From the NCBI RefSeq assembly GCF_042159835.1, contig NZ_JBBVGT010000003.1, positions 558,001 to 622,000 of the forward strand: a DNA stretch of 64,000 bases. Direction: 5' to 3'. The stretch is from Albibacterium profundi. GTDB taxonomy: Bacteria; Bacteroidota; Bacteroidia; Sphingobacteriales; Sphingobacteriaceae. The notes below the pieces were generated by a model that saw nothing but the letters and a program-made list of their open reading frames with translations, was not told where the DNA came from and searched no databases. This document shows, one piece after another, positions 24,976 through 33,675 of the stretch (the stretch's first letter is position 1; each line of letters begins with the position of its first letter). Both the position numbers and the translations under genes were made by a program.

Positions 24976-26046
24976 ATGAAACATAATTTTGGTGCCGGAC
25001 CCTGTATCTTGCCTCAGGAAGTTTTTAAGCAGGCTTCAGAAGCTGTTATTAATTTCAACGATACTGGATTATCTATTTTGGAGATTTCACACCGTTCAAA
25101 GGAATTTGAAGCTGTTGTTTTTGAAACGGAGTCTCTGATCAGGGATCTTTTGTCTGTACCTAGTAATTATTCAATTCTTTTTTTACAAGGTGGAGCGCGT
25201 CAGCAGTTTGCGATGGTTCCGATGAACCTAACTCGGGAAGGTGAACGAATGGCTTATCTTGATACGGGCAGTTGGGCTTCAAATGCTATTAAAGAAGCTC
25301 GTAACATCGGAGATGTGGAGGTGGTTGCCTCAGGGAAAGATAACAACTATACAAGTATTCCCAAAACATACCACATTCCAAATGATGCAGCTTTTTTTCA
25401 CTATACCTCTAATAATACCATTTTTGGAACGGAGCTTTTTGATGTTCCTAATTCCCCAATCCCGGTTGTTTGTGATATGTCCTCCGATATCTTGAGCAGA
25501 AAGATCGATGTATCTCAATATGGATTAATCTACGCGGGGGCGCAAAAGAACATCGGCCCGGCAGGGTTAACCATTGTCATTGTCAATAATGATTTACTAG
25601 GAAACACTGGTAGAACATTGCCTGCAATATTTGATTATCAATCACATATAAAGGCTAAATCGATGTATAATACGCCTCCGGTATTTTCTATCTATGTGGC
25701 AATGTTGAATTTACGGTGGTTGAGATTAAAGGGAGGCATTGAGGAAATTGAACGTGAGAATATAGCCAAGGCTAGAAAGCTCTATGAAGAAATTGACCGC
25801 AATCCTTTATTCAAAGGACCTGCAGATCTAGAGGACCGGTCCCGAATGAACGTTGCTTTTACAATGGAAGATCCTAGTTTAGAGAGCGAATTCTTGGCAT
25901 TAGCTACTGAAAGAGATCTAGTTGCATTAAAAGGCCATAGGAGTGTTGGCGGTTTTAGAGCATCCCTTTACAATGCATTGCCGCTGTCAAGCGTGCATTT
26001 ATTGGTCGACGTAATGCAAGAGTTTGAAGAAAAAGTAAAAAAATAA
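24976..26046 (+). CDS. serC: 3-phosphoserine aminotransferase
   Basis: PLP enzyme converting 3-phosphohydroxypyruvate to phosphoserine in serine synthesis. The 356-residue protein begins with the family's GAGPCILPQEVF and has the FLQGGARQQFAM phosphate-binding loop and the PLP-lysine segment YAGAQKNIGPAGLT. The C-terminal GHRSVGGFRASLYNALP is also diagnostic. serA follows after 11 bases, so the pair forms a serine operon. I see no clear TAnnTTTG promoter in the AT-rich upstream gap. Confidence 0.97.
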   Translation: MKHNFGAGPCILPQEVFKQASEAVINFNDTGLSILEISHRSKEFEAVVFETESLIRDLLSVPSNYSILFLQGGARQQFAMVPMNLTREGERMAYLDTGSWASNAIKEARNIGDVEVVASGKDNNYTSIPKTYHIPNDAAFFHYTSNNTIFGTELFDVPNSPIPVVCDMSSDILSRKIDVSQYGLIYAGAQKNIGPAGLTIVIVNNDLLGNTGRTLPAIFDYQSHIKAKSMYNTPPVFSIYVAMLNLRWLRLKGGIEEIERENIAKARKLYEEIDRNPLFKGPADLEDRSRMNVAFTMEDPSLESEFLALATERDLVALKGHRSVGGFRASLYNALPLSSVHLLVDVMQEFEEKVKK

Positions 26047-26057
26047 CATAAAATACA

Positions 26058-27011
26058 ATGAGAATATTAGCAAATGACGGTATTGATAATCTGGGAAAAG
26101 AAATGCTTGAAAAAGCTGGTTTTCAGGTCGATACTGTCCATATACCACAAGAGGAATTAATTTCAAGATTGCCAGAATACGATGTAGTAACGGTACGAAG
26201 TGCAACTAAAATCAGAAAGGACTTAATTGATGCCTGTCCGAACCTAAAAATTATCGCTCGCGGCGGTGTTGGTATGGATAATATCGATGTGGAATATGCA
26301 CGCGGAAAAGGTATTGCTGTTATCAATACGCCGTCGGCATCATCTATTTCTGTAGCCGAATTGGTGTTTGGCCACTTTTTTAGCGGTGTCCGTTTTCTTT
26401 ATGATGCGCAAAGGAAGATGGCGACAGAAGGCGAGTCTAATTTTGCTGGATTAAAGAAAGCTTATGCTAAAGGAAGCGAGCTTCGTGGAAAGACCTTAGG
26501 TGTCATCGGTTTCGGCCGAATCGGACGGGAAACTGCGAAAATAGGTTTGAGTTTAGGAATGCGAGTTGTTGTCTGCGATACCCATCCAATTGATACGAAA
26601 GTTACTCTTTCTTTCTTCGAGGGTCAGACATTGGATTTTGAAGTTACTCAAATAGGTTTTGATGAGTTATTAGGATCTGCTGATTTTATTAGTCTTCACG
26701 TACCTTTCCTTGGAAAAGCGTTAATCGGTAATGAAGAATTTGCAAAGATGAAAGACGGAGCAGGAATTGTAAATGCTTCTAGGGGTGGGGTGATTGATGA
26801 GGACGCGCTTCTAGAGCACTTGAACAATGGGAAAATAGCTTTTGCGGGGCTTGACGTTTTTGACAACGAACCCACACCAAAAACTTCGTTGTTGAGACAT
26901 CCAAGAGTCTCTTTATCTCCACATATTGGCGCTGCGACAAACGAGGCACAGAAAAGAGTAGGAGAAGAGCTGGCTACGTTGATTATCCAAGAGCTTGCCG
27001 TTTCTCAATAA
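26058..27011 (+). CDS. serA: D-3-phosphoglycerate dehydrogenase (short form)
   Basis: Oxidises 3-phosphoglycerate at the entry to serine synthesis. The 317-residue protein is a D-2-hydroxyacid dehydrogenase with the Rossmann motif GVIGFGRIGRETA and the catalytic Arg in NASRGGVIDEDAL. The FDNEP segment carries the Glu and SPHIGAATNEA the His. It lacks the C-terminal ACT domain of the long SerA forms, so serine feedback by ACT binding is not expected. Coupling to serC supports the specific assignment. Confidence 0.94.
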   Translation: MRILANDGIDNLGKEMLEKAGFQVDTVHIPQEELISRLPEYDVVTVRSATKIRKDLIDACPNLKIIARGGVGMDNIDVEYARGKGIAVINTPSASSISVAELVFGHFFSGVRFLYDAQRKMATEGESNFAGLKKAYAKGSELRGKTLGVIGFGRIGRETAKIGLSLGMRVVVCDTHPIDTKVTLSFFEGQTLDFEVTQIGFDELLGSADFISLHVPFLGKALIGNEEFAKMKDGAGIVNASRGGVIDEDALLEHLNNGKIAFAGLDVFDNEPTPKTSLLRHPRVSLSPHIGAATNEAQKRVGEELATLIIQELAVSQ

Positions 27012-27037
27012 GATGATACGCTAATAGAAGTATATTA

Positions 27038-28351
27038 ATGAAAATATTGAAGTTTGGAGGTACGTCAGTAGGCAGTGCCGAAAGAATGAAATCGCTCTAT
27101 GATATTGCGAAAAGAAATAATAGACAGATTATCGTACTGTCTGCAGTATCAGGAACGACAAATGCGCTGGTGTCCATCGGAGAAGCGTTTCAACAAGGTA
27201 GAAAAGAAGATGCTGACCAACAAATAAAGACCCTTCGAAAAACGTACGATCTTTATCTTGAAGAACTTTTTTCGACGGAAGAGGGTTTGAGAAACGGAAC
27301 TGAACTGGTAGACTATCATTTTAGACTTATTAACTCGTTTAACGGCAAGCTTTATACTCCCATTGAGGATAAAATAATACTTGCCCAAGGTGAGTTATTA
27401 TCTACTACCTTGTTTCATTTTTATTTGAATGAACAAGGGATTAAATCTGCACTTTTGCCAGCGTTAGACTTCATGAAGATTGACGACGACAACGAGCCTG
27501 TGATTGATCATATTCGGACCAACTTAAATGCTTTACTCGAAAAGGAACCGGATTGCAATTTGTTCATCACTCAAGGGTTCATCTGTCGGAATTCATTTGG
27601 CGAAATAGATAATCTCAGAAGAGGAGGGAGCGACTATACAGCTTCTCTAATTGGCTCCGCTATTCAAGCAGAAGAAATTCAAATATGGACGGACATTGAT
27701 GGTATGCACAACAATGATCCGAGATTAGTTTCTGGCACCAAACCGATTGCACATCTATCTTTTAATGAAGCCGCTGAATTGGCGTACTTCGGTGCCAAGA
27801 TATTGCATCCGCAGAGTGTTTTTCCTGCGCAGCGATACAACGTTCCTGTGAAGCTACTGAATACGATGGATCCTATGGCGTCGGGAACTGAAATTAGTTC
27901 TGAAGGAGCAATCAAATCTGGTGTCCGGGCAATTGCAGCAAAAGATAACATTACCGCTATCAGGATACATTCCTCTAGAATGCTGCTAGCCTATGGTTTT
28001 TTGCGGAAGGTGTTTGAGGTCTTTGAACGCTATAAGACGCCAATTGATATGATTACTACCTCGGAGGTAGCAATATCGCTTACAATTGATCAACCTAAAT
28101 ATTTGGAAGAAATCAAGAATGAACTGAAAGATTTTGGTAGGGTGGATATTGATTTTGATCAAACTATTATTTGTGTTGTGGGCGATTTTAGCCTTGAAAC
28201 TCATGGCTATGCATCTCGAGTGCTTGATGCTGTTAAGCACCTATCTGTTCGTATGATATCCTATGGTGGAAGTGATTATAACATTTCTTTGCTTTTAAAG
28301 ACGGAAGACAAGTTGGAAGCACTGAAATCATTACACAATCGTTTATTTTAG
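27038..28351 (+). CDS. lysC: aspartate kinase
   Basis: Phosphorylates aspartate, the first step to lysine, threonine and methionine. The 437-residue protein starts with MKILKFGGTSVGS (ATP/aspartate site) and has the RRGGSDYTASLIG segment. Its C-terminus (from about residue 300) contains ACT-type regulatory repeats, e.g. VAISLTIDQ. No homoserine dehydrogenase is fused. It lies 26 bases after serA and 21 bases before lysA, so lysine control is likely through the ACT region. Confidence 0.95.
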   Translation: MKILKFGGTSVGSAERMKSLYDIAKRNNRQIIVLSAVSGTTNALVSIGEAFQQGRKEDADQQIKTLRKTYDLYLEELFSTEEGLRNGTELVDYHFRLINSFNGKLYTPIEDKIILAQGELLSTTLFHFYLNEQGIKSALLPALDFMKIDDDNEPVIDHIRTNLNALLEKEPDCNLFITQGFICRNSFGEIDNLRRGGSDYTASLIGSAIQAEEIQIWTDIDGMHNNDPRLVSGTKPIAHLSFNEAAELAYFGAKILHPQSVFPAQRYNVPVKLLNTMDPMASGTEISSEGAIKSGVRAIAAKDNITAIRIHSSRMLLAYGFLRKVFEVFERYKTPIDMITTSEVAISLTIDQPKYLEEIKNELKDFGRVDIDFDQTIICVVGDFSLETHGYASRVLDAVKHLSVRMISYGGSDYNISLLLKTEDKLEALKSLHNRLF

Positions 28352-28372
28352 AAATACTGGACAATATATTAT

Positions 28373-29539
28373 ATGTTTGACATAGAGCTGATTAGAGAGT
28401 TTGAGAGAGAGGAGACGCCATTCTATTATTATGATCTTGATTTATTAAAAAGAACTTTAAAGTCTATTGACCTTGAGGCGACTAAATATAATTTTCATGT
28501 GCATTATGCTTTAAAGGCCAATTTCAATGATCGACTATTACGATTGATTCAAGAAAATGGATTAGGCGCCGACTGTGTGAGTGGGAACGAGGTATTAAAG
28601 GCACTGGAGATGGGTTTTGATGCCGATAAAATTGTTTTTGCAGGGGTAGGAAAATCGGATAAGGAAATTAATATAGCACTAGAAAATAATATTTTCTCAT
28701 TTAATGTAGAGTCTATTCAGGAGCTAGAAGTTATTAACGAATTAGCCGCTGAGAAAAACAAAGTAGCTCGTGTTGCCCTGCGAATCAACCCAAATGTGGA
28801 TGCACAAACTCATCATTACATCACAACCGGACTAGATGAGAATAAATTTGGCATAAAGTCGTGGGAGCTTGAAGACTGCATTAATACTTTGAAAAAACTG
28901 TCCTCTGTAAAATTAATTGGAATTCATTTTCATGTAGGCTCGCAAATCACGGATCTTAATGTATTTAAGAGTCTGTGTGTTAAAGTAAATGAGCTGAACA
29001 ACTGGTTTGAAGAAAGAGGACACTATTTACAGGTTTTAAATGTAGGAGGGGGGCTAGGGGTTGACTACCACAATCCGGACGAGAACGATATTCCTGATTT
29101 TGAATCCTATTTTAAAACATTTGATCAATTCTTGGAAAGAAAACTCAACCAAGAGGTTCATTTTGAACTCGGGCGGGCGGTCGTTGCTCAAAGTGGTAGT
29201 TTAATCAGTCGAGTCTTGTATGTGAAAAAAGGAATCAAAAAGAATTTCATTATACTGGATGCCGGAATGACCGAATTAATGCGACCGGCACTTTACCAGG
29301 CATACCACAAAGTTCAACAATTATCGAATTCTGATGAAAGCAGCGAAACCTTTAACTATGATGTTGTAGGACCCATATGTGAAAGTTCAGATTGTTTTGC
29401 TAAGGAAGTGTCATTGCGCGAAGCAAAACGTGGTGATCTTATTGCAATCCGTTCTGCTGGTGCTTATGGAGAAGTGATGTCATCTGGCTACAATCTGCGT
29501 AACGAGATTCGTTATGTCTATAGCGGAGAACGAAATTAA
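28373..29539 (+). CDS. lysA: diaminopimelate decarboxylase
   Basis: Last step of lysine synthesis, decarboxylating meso-diaminopimelate. This PLP alanine-racemase-fold protein of 388 residues has the PLP lysine in VHYALKAN. Further signatures are HFHVGSQI, NVGGGLGVDYH, ELGRAVVAQSG and the substrate-binding GPICESSDCFAKEV. It directly follows lysC, giving a lysC-lysA pair. Related carboxynorspermidine decarboxylases differ in the CESxD region, which here is of the DAPDC type. Confidence 0.95.
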   Translation: MFDIELIREFEREETPFYYYDLDLLKRTLKSIDLEATKYNFHVHYALKANFNDRLLRLIQENGLGADCVSGNEVLKALEMGFDADKIVFAGVGKSDKEINIALENNIFSFNVESIQELEVINELAAEKNKVARVALRINPNVDAQTHHYITTGLDENKFGIKSWELEDCINTLKKLSSVKLIGIHFHVGSQITDLNVFKSLCVKVNELNNWFEERGHYLQVLNVGGGLGVDYHNPDENDIPDFESYFKTFDQFLERKLNQEVHFELGRAVVAQSGSLISRVLYVKKGIKKNFIILDAGMTELMRPALYQAYHKVQQLSNSDESSETFNYDVVGPICESSDCFAKEVSLREAKRGDLIAIRSAGAYGEVMSSGYNLRNEIRYVYSGERN

Positions 29540-29584
29540 TAAAGTGCTTTATATCTTGAACATCGAGAACATGTTTGGGGGGGC

Positions 29585-30052
29585 TTAAAGTATCTTGGCA
29601 TGTTCGGCTTCAAAGACAGAGTCAATTTTCCAGTTGTTTTTATCTTTCGAAGCTTCCACAGCCAAGGTATCACACCGTTCGTTTTCAGGATGGCCGGCGT
29701 GGCCTTTTACCCATATAAAACGAACGGTGTGTTGTGTGTAGATTGAATGGAATCTCATCCATAAATCCTTATTCTTTTTTCCAACAAATCCCTTTCTGAT
29801 CCAGCTATCTAACCATTTTTTTTCTACACTATCAATGATGTATTTAGAGTCAGAATAAATCGTTACGTCCTGATTTAAGTTCTTTATTGCTTCTAGACCG
29901 GTGATCACAGCCAAAAGTTCCATTCGATTGTTAGTTGTCTTTCTAAATCCGCCTGAAAGCTCTTTGTAGTGCGAGCCTTTCCTTAAAATAACACCATATC
30001 CACCTGGACCAGGATTGCCACTTGATGCTCCGTCAGTAAAAATTTGAATCAT
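29585..30052 (-). CDS. rnhA: ribonuclease HI
   Basis: Cleaves RNA in RNA-DNA hybrids. With the start at 30052 the protein is 155 aa, the normal length, beginning MIQIFTDGASSGNPG. The catalytic carboxylates are Asp7 (TDGAS), Glu45 (NNRMELLA), Asp68 (YSDSKYI) and the Asp in NERCDTLA. The frame is open for 77 more codons upstream, but these would overlap the divergent DUF6580-like gene and do not resemble the family. Convergent with lysA. Confidence 0.96.
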   Translation of the reverse strand: MIQIFTDGASSGNPGPGGYGVILRKGSHYKELSGGFRKTTNNRMELLAVITGLEAIKNLNQDVTIYSDSKYIIDSVEKKWLDSWIRKGFVGKKNKDLWMRFHSIYTQHTVRFIWVKGHAGHPENERCDTLAVEASKDKNNWKIDSVFEAEHAKIL

Positions 30053-30155
30053 GCGAACAAAGATAAGATTTAGGGGCAATTTGTTTGGATATTCTTTATT
30101 CGAATTGTTGTCTATCGTTATATTTTTTATCTTTACCTGTTCAATATTATAAATT

Positions 30156-30725
30156 ATGTCAATCGAAAAAATCAACGTCCGGACATGGGCAATAGTAGCT
30201 GTGATTCTTGTTTTTGCAGCGTTACGTGGAATGAGTCCTGAAAGTTTTGGTAGCTGGGCTAACTTCACTCCAGTAGGTGCCATCGCTTTATTTGGTGGGG
30301 TTTACCTTAAAAGCAAGTGGAAAGCATTCCTAATACCCTTAGCAGTATTATTCGCATCAGATGTGATCCTGAATTATGCGTATTTCGGAGAATTTACTTT
30401 GTATTACGAGGGTATTTTTTGGGTTTATCTTAGTTTTGCTTTAATCGTGTTGTTAGGTAAAGCAATTAAAATTGTGAAACCTCTGCCTATTTTGTTATCT
30501 GCTTTCGCAGCTGTTTTAATTCATTGGGTTGTTGCTGACATTGGTGTCTGGCTACATAATCCAGTTTACGAACAGAATCTTTCAGGATTTATTCATTGTT
30601 TGGTATTAGCGATTCCGTTTGAAAAGAACTTCCTAGGAGGAACCCTTTTGTATAGCGGTGTAATGTTTGGTGGGTTTGAGTTATTAAAATCATATGTACC
30701 TAAGCTTGCTATAGCGAAACCTTAA
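30156..30725 (+). CDS. multi-pass membrane protein, DUF6580-like
   Basis: The 189-residue protein has about five membrane helices. The segment NFTPVGAIALFGGVY near residues 36-50 is, from memory, the hallmark of DUF6580, a family thought to resemble substrate-binding (S) components of ECF vitamin/metal transporters. A transport role is inferred. No ECF energising module or riboswitch is visible next to it. It is divergent from rnhA and followed by a strong terminator. Confidence 0.75.
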   Translation: MSIEKINVRTWAIVAVILVFAALRGMSPESFGSWANFTPVGAIALFGGVYLKSKWKAFLIPLAVLFASDVILNYAYFGEFTLYYEGIFWVYLSFALIVLLGKAIKIVKPLPILLSAFAAVLIHWVVADIGVWLHNPVYEQNLSGFIHCLVLAIPFEKNFLGGTLLYSGVMFGGFELLKSYVPKLAIAKP

Positions 30726-30750
30726 AAGATAGTAGAACCGTTTCGATTCA

Positions 30751-30786
30751 AAAATCCCTACAAAATTTAATTTTGTGGGGATTTTT
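30751..30786 (+). terminator. intrinsic terminator after the DUF6580-like gene
   Basis: An A/T-flanked hairpin pairs AAAATCCC-ACAAAATT with AATTTTGT-GGGGATTTT, with one internal mismatch region. It is followed by T residues, 25 bases after the stop. Confidence 0.75.
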
Positions 30787-30992
30787 ATTGTCTGTAAATC
30801 AGGATTTTATATAATCAATATTAAGTATTGATTTATGCATTCTTCTGTCATTTTCCATGTATGTAGGACAGAAAGCCAACATTAAATTTTGTCTACTGTT
30901 TTATTGTGCTTATGGTCAGTTGTTTAAGACTACTAATGTAAACAAGTAAATCATCTGTTTTTCAGCGCGGATGTTTTAGAGAGCTGTAGCGT

Positions 30993-31241
30993 CTAGTATT
31001 CGTGCCTGTTGTATGTCTGGGTGAATTCTTTATTCATATCCTTAAACAGGTTTAGTACTGCTTTTATAAATTCATCGTCAATTAATTGAAAAACTCCATC
31101 AACACCTCCTGTAACATCTAATTCGGAAATCTTATAGGTTTGTTCCAGTGCACCTTGTTCGAATTTCACAATGAATTTTTGATTCATCGAAAAGATGGTG
31201 ATTTTACAATCTGGGTGGGGGAGTTCAGCTATAGTTCTCAT
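30993..31241 (-). CDS. conserved hypothetical protein, 82 aa
   Basis: The protein begins MRTIAELPHPDCKITIFSMN and continues with FIVKFEQGALEQTYK and SELDVTGG. I recall a conserved small Bacteroidota family with this beginning but no assigned function. It is soluble, with no signal peptide or membrane segment. It lies 21 bases downstream of gdhA stop-side on the same strand order (gdhA is transcribed toward it from the opposite end of the gap), and no terminator separates them clearly. Function unknown. Confidence 0.7.
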   Translation of the reverse strand: MRTIAELPHPDCKITIFSMNQKFIVKFEQGALEQTYKISELDVTGGVDGVFQLIDDEFIKAVLNLFKDMNKEFTQTYNRHEY

Positions 31242-31262
31242 TTTCGCAATATAATAATATAG

Positions 31263-32606
31263 TTATACGATACCCTGAGCTATCATAGCTTCTGCAACCT
31301 TGATAAATCCGCCGATATTTGCACCTTTTAAATAGTTAACTTTTCCACTTTCTTCTTTTCCATAATGGATACAAGTATCATGGATTTGATGCATAATGTG
31401 CTTCAGCTTATTGTCAACTTTTTCTTCAGACCAACACTGGCCAATTCTGTTTTGTGACATTTCTAGCCCTGAGACAGCAACTCCGCCAGCATTAGCAGCT
31501 TTTCCGGGTGCATAAGCGATCGACGACTTTTGAATAACTTTTAATGCGTCTGCAGTGCATGGCATATTTGCACCTTCTGCAATACAAAAACAACCACTTT
31601 TTATCAAAAATTTGGCGTCAGAAACATCTAGTTCATTTTCAGTTGCACATGGGAGGGCAATGTCACAAGGATAAATCCACGGCTTCTTTCCTGCTGTAAA
31701 GGTTGAGTTATACAATTTAGTATATTCTTTAAAATCTCGTGAACCCTTGGCTTTCAGTTTAGCAATAAAATGGATTTTGTCAATTGTAAACCCGTCCTTA
31801 TCGTAAAGTACACCATCGCTATTAGATACAGTGATTACTTTTGCACCCATATGGATCGCTTTTATCGCTGCGTATTGTGCGACATTTCCACTGCCGGAAA
31901 CGGTTATGGTTTTTCCCTTTAAAGATAGATTCTTTTCATAGAGCATTTTCTCAACAAAGTACAACAGCCCGTAGCCTGTAGCTTCGGGTCTGATCAGGCT
32001 CCCGCCAAAATGTTGACCTTTTCCTGTCAAGATACCGGTAAATTCATTTTTAATTCTTTTATATTGCCCAAATAAGAAACCGATCTCACGTTCTCCAACG
32101 CCAATATCGCCAGCTGGAACGTCTATGTTAGGACCAATATGCTTCGATAGTTCAGTCATAAAACTTTGGCAGAAGCGCATGATTTCATTATCCGATTTAT
32201 TTCTCGGATCAAAGTCAGCACCGCCTTTACCGCCACCTAGAGGCAACCCTGTTAAACTGTTTTTGAAAATCTGTTCAAAAGCTAAGAATTTTAAAACACT
32301 GAGGTTTACGGACGGTGAAAATCGCAGTCCGCCTTTATAAGGGCCAATTAGACTGTTCATTTGGACTCTGTAACCTCGATTAATTTGTACATGGCCTTTA
32401 TCATCAACCCAGCACACACGAAAACTTACAACACGCTCTGGTTCGCTTAAACGCTCCAATACTTTAGAATCTATATATTCTGGGCAGCTTTCTTCCATAA
32501 ATGGAATTATATCTTCTGCAACCTCTGTTATTGCTTGAATGAATTCTGGCTCGTTTGGATTTTTTACTTTAATATTCTTAAGAAATGCGTTAAAAGTTTT
32601 CGACAT
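31263..32606 (-). CDS. gdhA: NADP-specific glutamate dehydrogenase
   Basis: Hexameric enzyme that aminates 2-oxoglutarate to glutamate for ammonia assimilation. With the start at 32606 (MSKTFNAFLKN) the protein is 447 aa, the same length as E. coli GdhA. The catalytic lysine lies in PLGGGKGGADFDP. The family's VPAGDIGVGEREIGFLFGQY and the NADP-binding TVSGSGNVAQYAA are present. The frame is open for ten more codons upstream, but these are not typical. The 82-residue gene follows on the same strand. Confidence 0.96.
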   Translation of the reverse strand: MSKTFNAFLKNIKVKNPNEPEFIQAITEVAEDIIPFMEESCPEYIDSKVLERLSEPERVVSFRVCWVDDKGHVQINRGYRVQMNSLIGPYKGGLRFSPSVNLSVLKFLAFEQIFKNSLTGLPLGGGKGGADFDPRNKSDNEIMRFCQSFMTELSKHIGPNIDVPAGDIGVGEREIGFLFGQYKRIKNEFTGILTGKGQHFGGSLIRPEATGYGLLYFVEKMLYEKNLSLKGKTITVSGSGNVAQYAAIKAIHMGAKVITVSNSDGVLYDKDGFTIDKIHFIAKLKAKGSRDFKEYTKLYNSTFTAGKKPWIYPCDIALPCATENELDVSDAKFLIKSGCFCIAEGANMPCTADALKVIQKSSIAYAPGKAANAGGVAVSGLEMSQNRIGQCWSEEKVDNKLKHIMHQIHDTCIHYGKEESGKVNYLKGANIGGFIKVAEAMIAQGIV

Positions 32607-32835
32607 GTTGTTTTGTTTGCTTAAATATTCCAGCAATTATAGTCATTTCCTGTGTAAATTGCAAGTTTTATTAGGTGTTAATCAAATTATGTTAATAGAA
32701 TCATTGTTTTGTTAACATATATATAACAAACATTCAGATTGCGATCCGACAACGTGAATATTATATTTTTTTATAATCTATATTATGTTAAATAGTATGC
32801 AGTGAACAAAACATCCCTTACCTTGGCGGTGTGTT

Positions 32836-33651
32836 TTACAATGTGGCTTCTCGTATGCGTACTAGTTTTGCCAACAAGTCTTCTAGTAAGTCTAAGTTTA
32901 GCATATTTGCTCCATCTGACTTTGCCGTGGCTGGATCTGGATGAGTTTCGATAAACAGACCGTCTGCGCCCACGGCTATGGCCGCTTTTGAGATGGTTTC
33001 AATTAGTTGAGGCTTTCCGCCTGTGACGCCGCTCGTTTGGTTCGGCTGCTGCAGTGAATGTGTACAGTCCATAACCACAGGCACTCCAAACGACTGCATC
33101 TCTGGAATGTTTCGATAGTCGACAATTAAATCCTGATACCCGAAGGTGTTTCCTCGATCTGTAAGTATAACTTGATCGTTACCAGACTCTTTTACTTTGT
33201 CAACTGCAAAGCTCATTGAGCTCGCAGATAAAAATTGTCCCTTTTTAATATTGATAACTTTTCCAGTCTCTGCTGCTGCTACCAGCAAGTTTGTTTGTCG
33301 ACATAAAAAAGCTGGAATTTGTAGAACATCTACATATTCCGCTGCAATACTCGCCTCTCCGCTTTCATGGATATCCGTTACAGTGGGAATACCGAATGTC
33401 TGGCCAACTTTATTTAGTATTTTGAGCGCTTTTTCATCGCCGATTCCCGTAAAAGAATCTAATCGCGAGCGATTAGCTTTACGATATGAACCCTTAAAAA
33501 TATATGGGATATTTAATTTGTCTGTTATGGCTACAATCTTTTCTGCAATCTGTAAAGCCATCGTTTCGCCCTCTATTGCACAAGGGCCTGCCATCAAGAA
33601 AAAATTCGATGAATCCGCATTCTTTATATCGGTTAACGGGTTGATTTTCAT
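32836..33651 (-). CDS. kdsA: 3-deoxy-8-phosphooctulonate synthase (KDO-8-P synthase)
   Basis: Condenses arabinose-5-phosphate with phosphoenolpyruvate to KDO-8-phosphate for LPS. TIM-barrel protein of 271 residues with FLMAGPCAIEGE, FKGSYRKANRSR, VTDIHE, FLCRQTN and MDCTHSLQQPN. The RKANRSR and MDCTHS segments distinguish it from DAHP synthases. It follows recQ after 24 bases on the same strand and is divergent, across recQ, from kdsD, which supplies its substrate arabinose-5-phosphate. Confidence 0.96.
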   Translation of the reverse strand: MKINPLTDIKNADSSNFFLMAGPCAIEGETMALQIAEKIVAITDKLNIPYIFKGSYRKANRSRLDSFTGIGDEKALKILNKVGQTFGIPTVTDIHESGEASIAAEYVDVLQIPAFLCRQTNLLVAAAETGKVINIKKGQFLSASSMSFAVDKVKESGNDQVILTDRGNTFGYQDLIVDYRNIPEMQSFGVPVVMDCTHSLQQPNQTSGVTGGKPQLIETISKAAIAVGADGLFIETHPDPATAKSDGANMLNLDLLEDLLAKLVRIREATL

Positions 33652-33675
33652 TGTGTATTTCTGGTATCTATAAAA

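Noticed and set aside
30053..30283. 77-codon N-terminal extension of rnhA
   Set aside because: It overlaps the divergent membrane-protein gene and its translation is unlike RNase HI; the standard start is at 30052.
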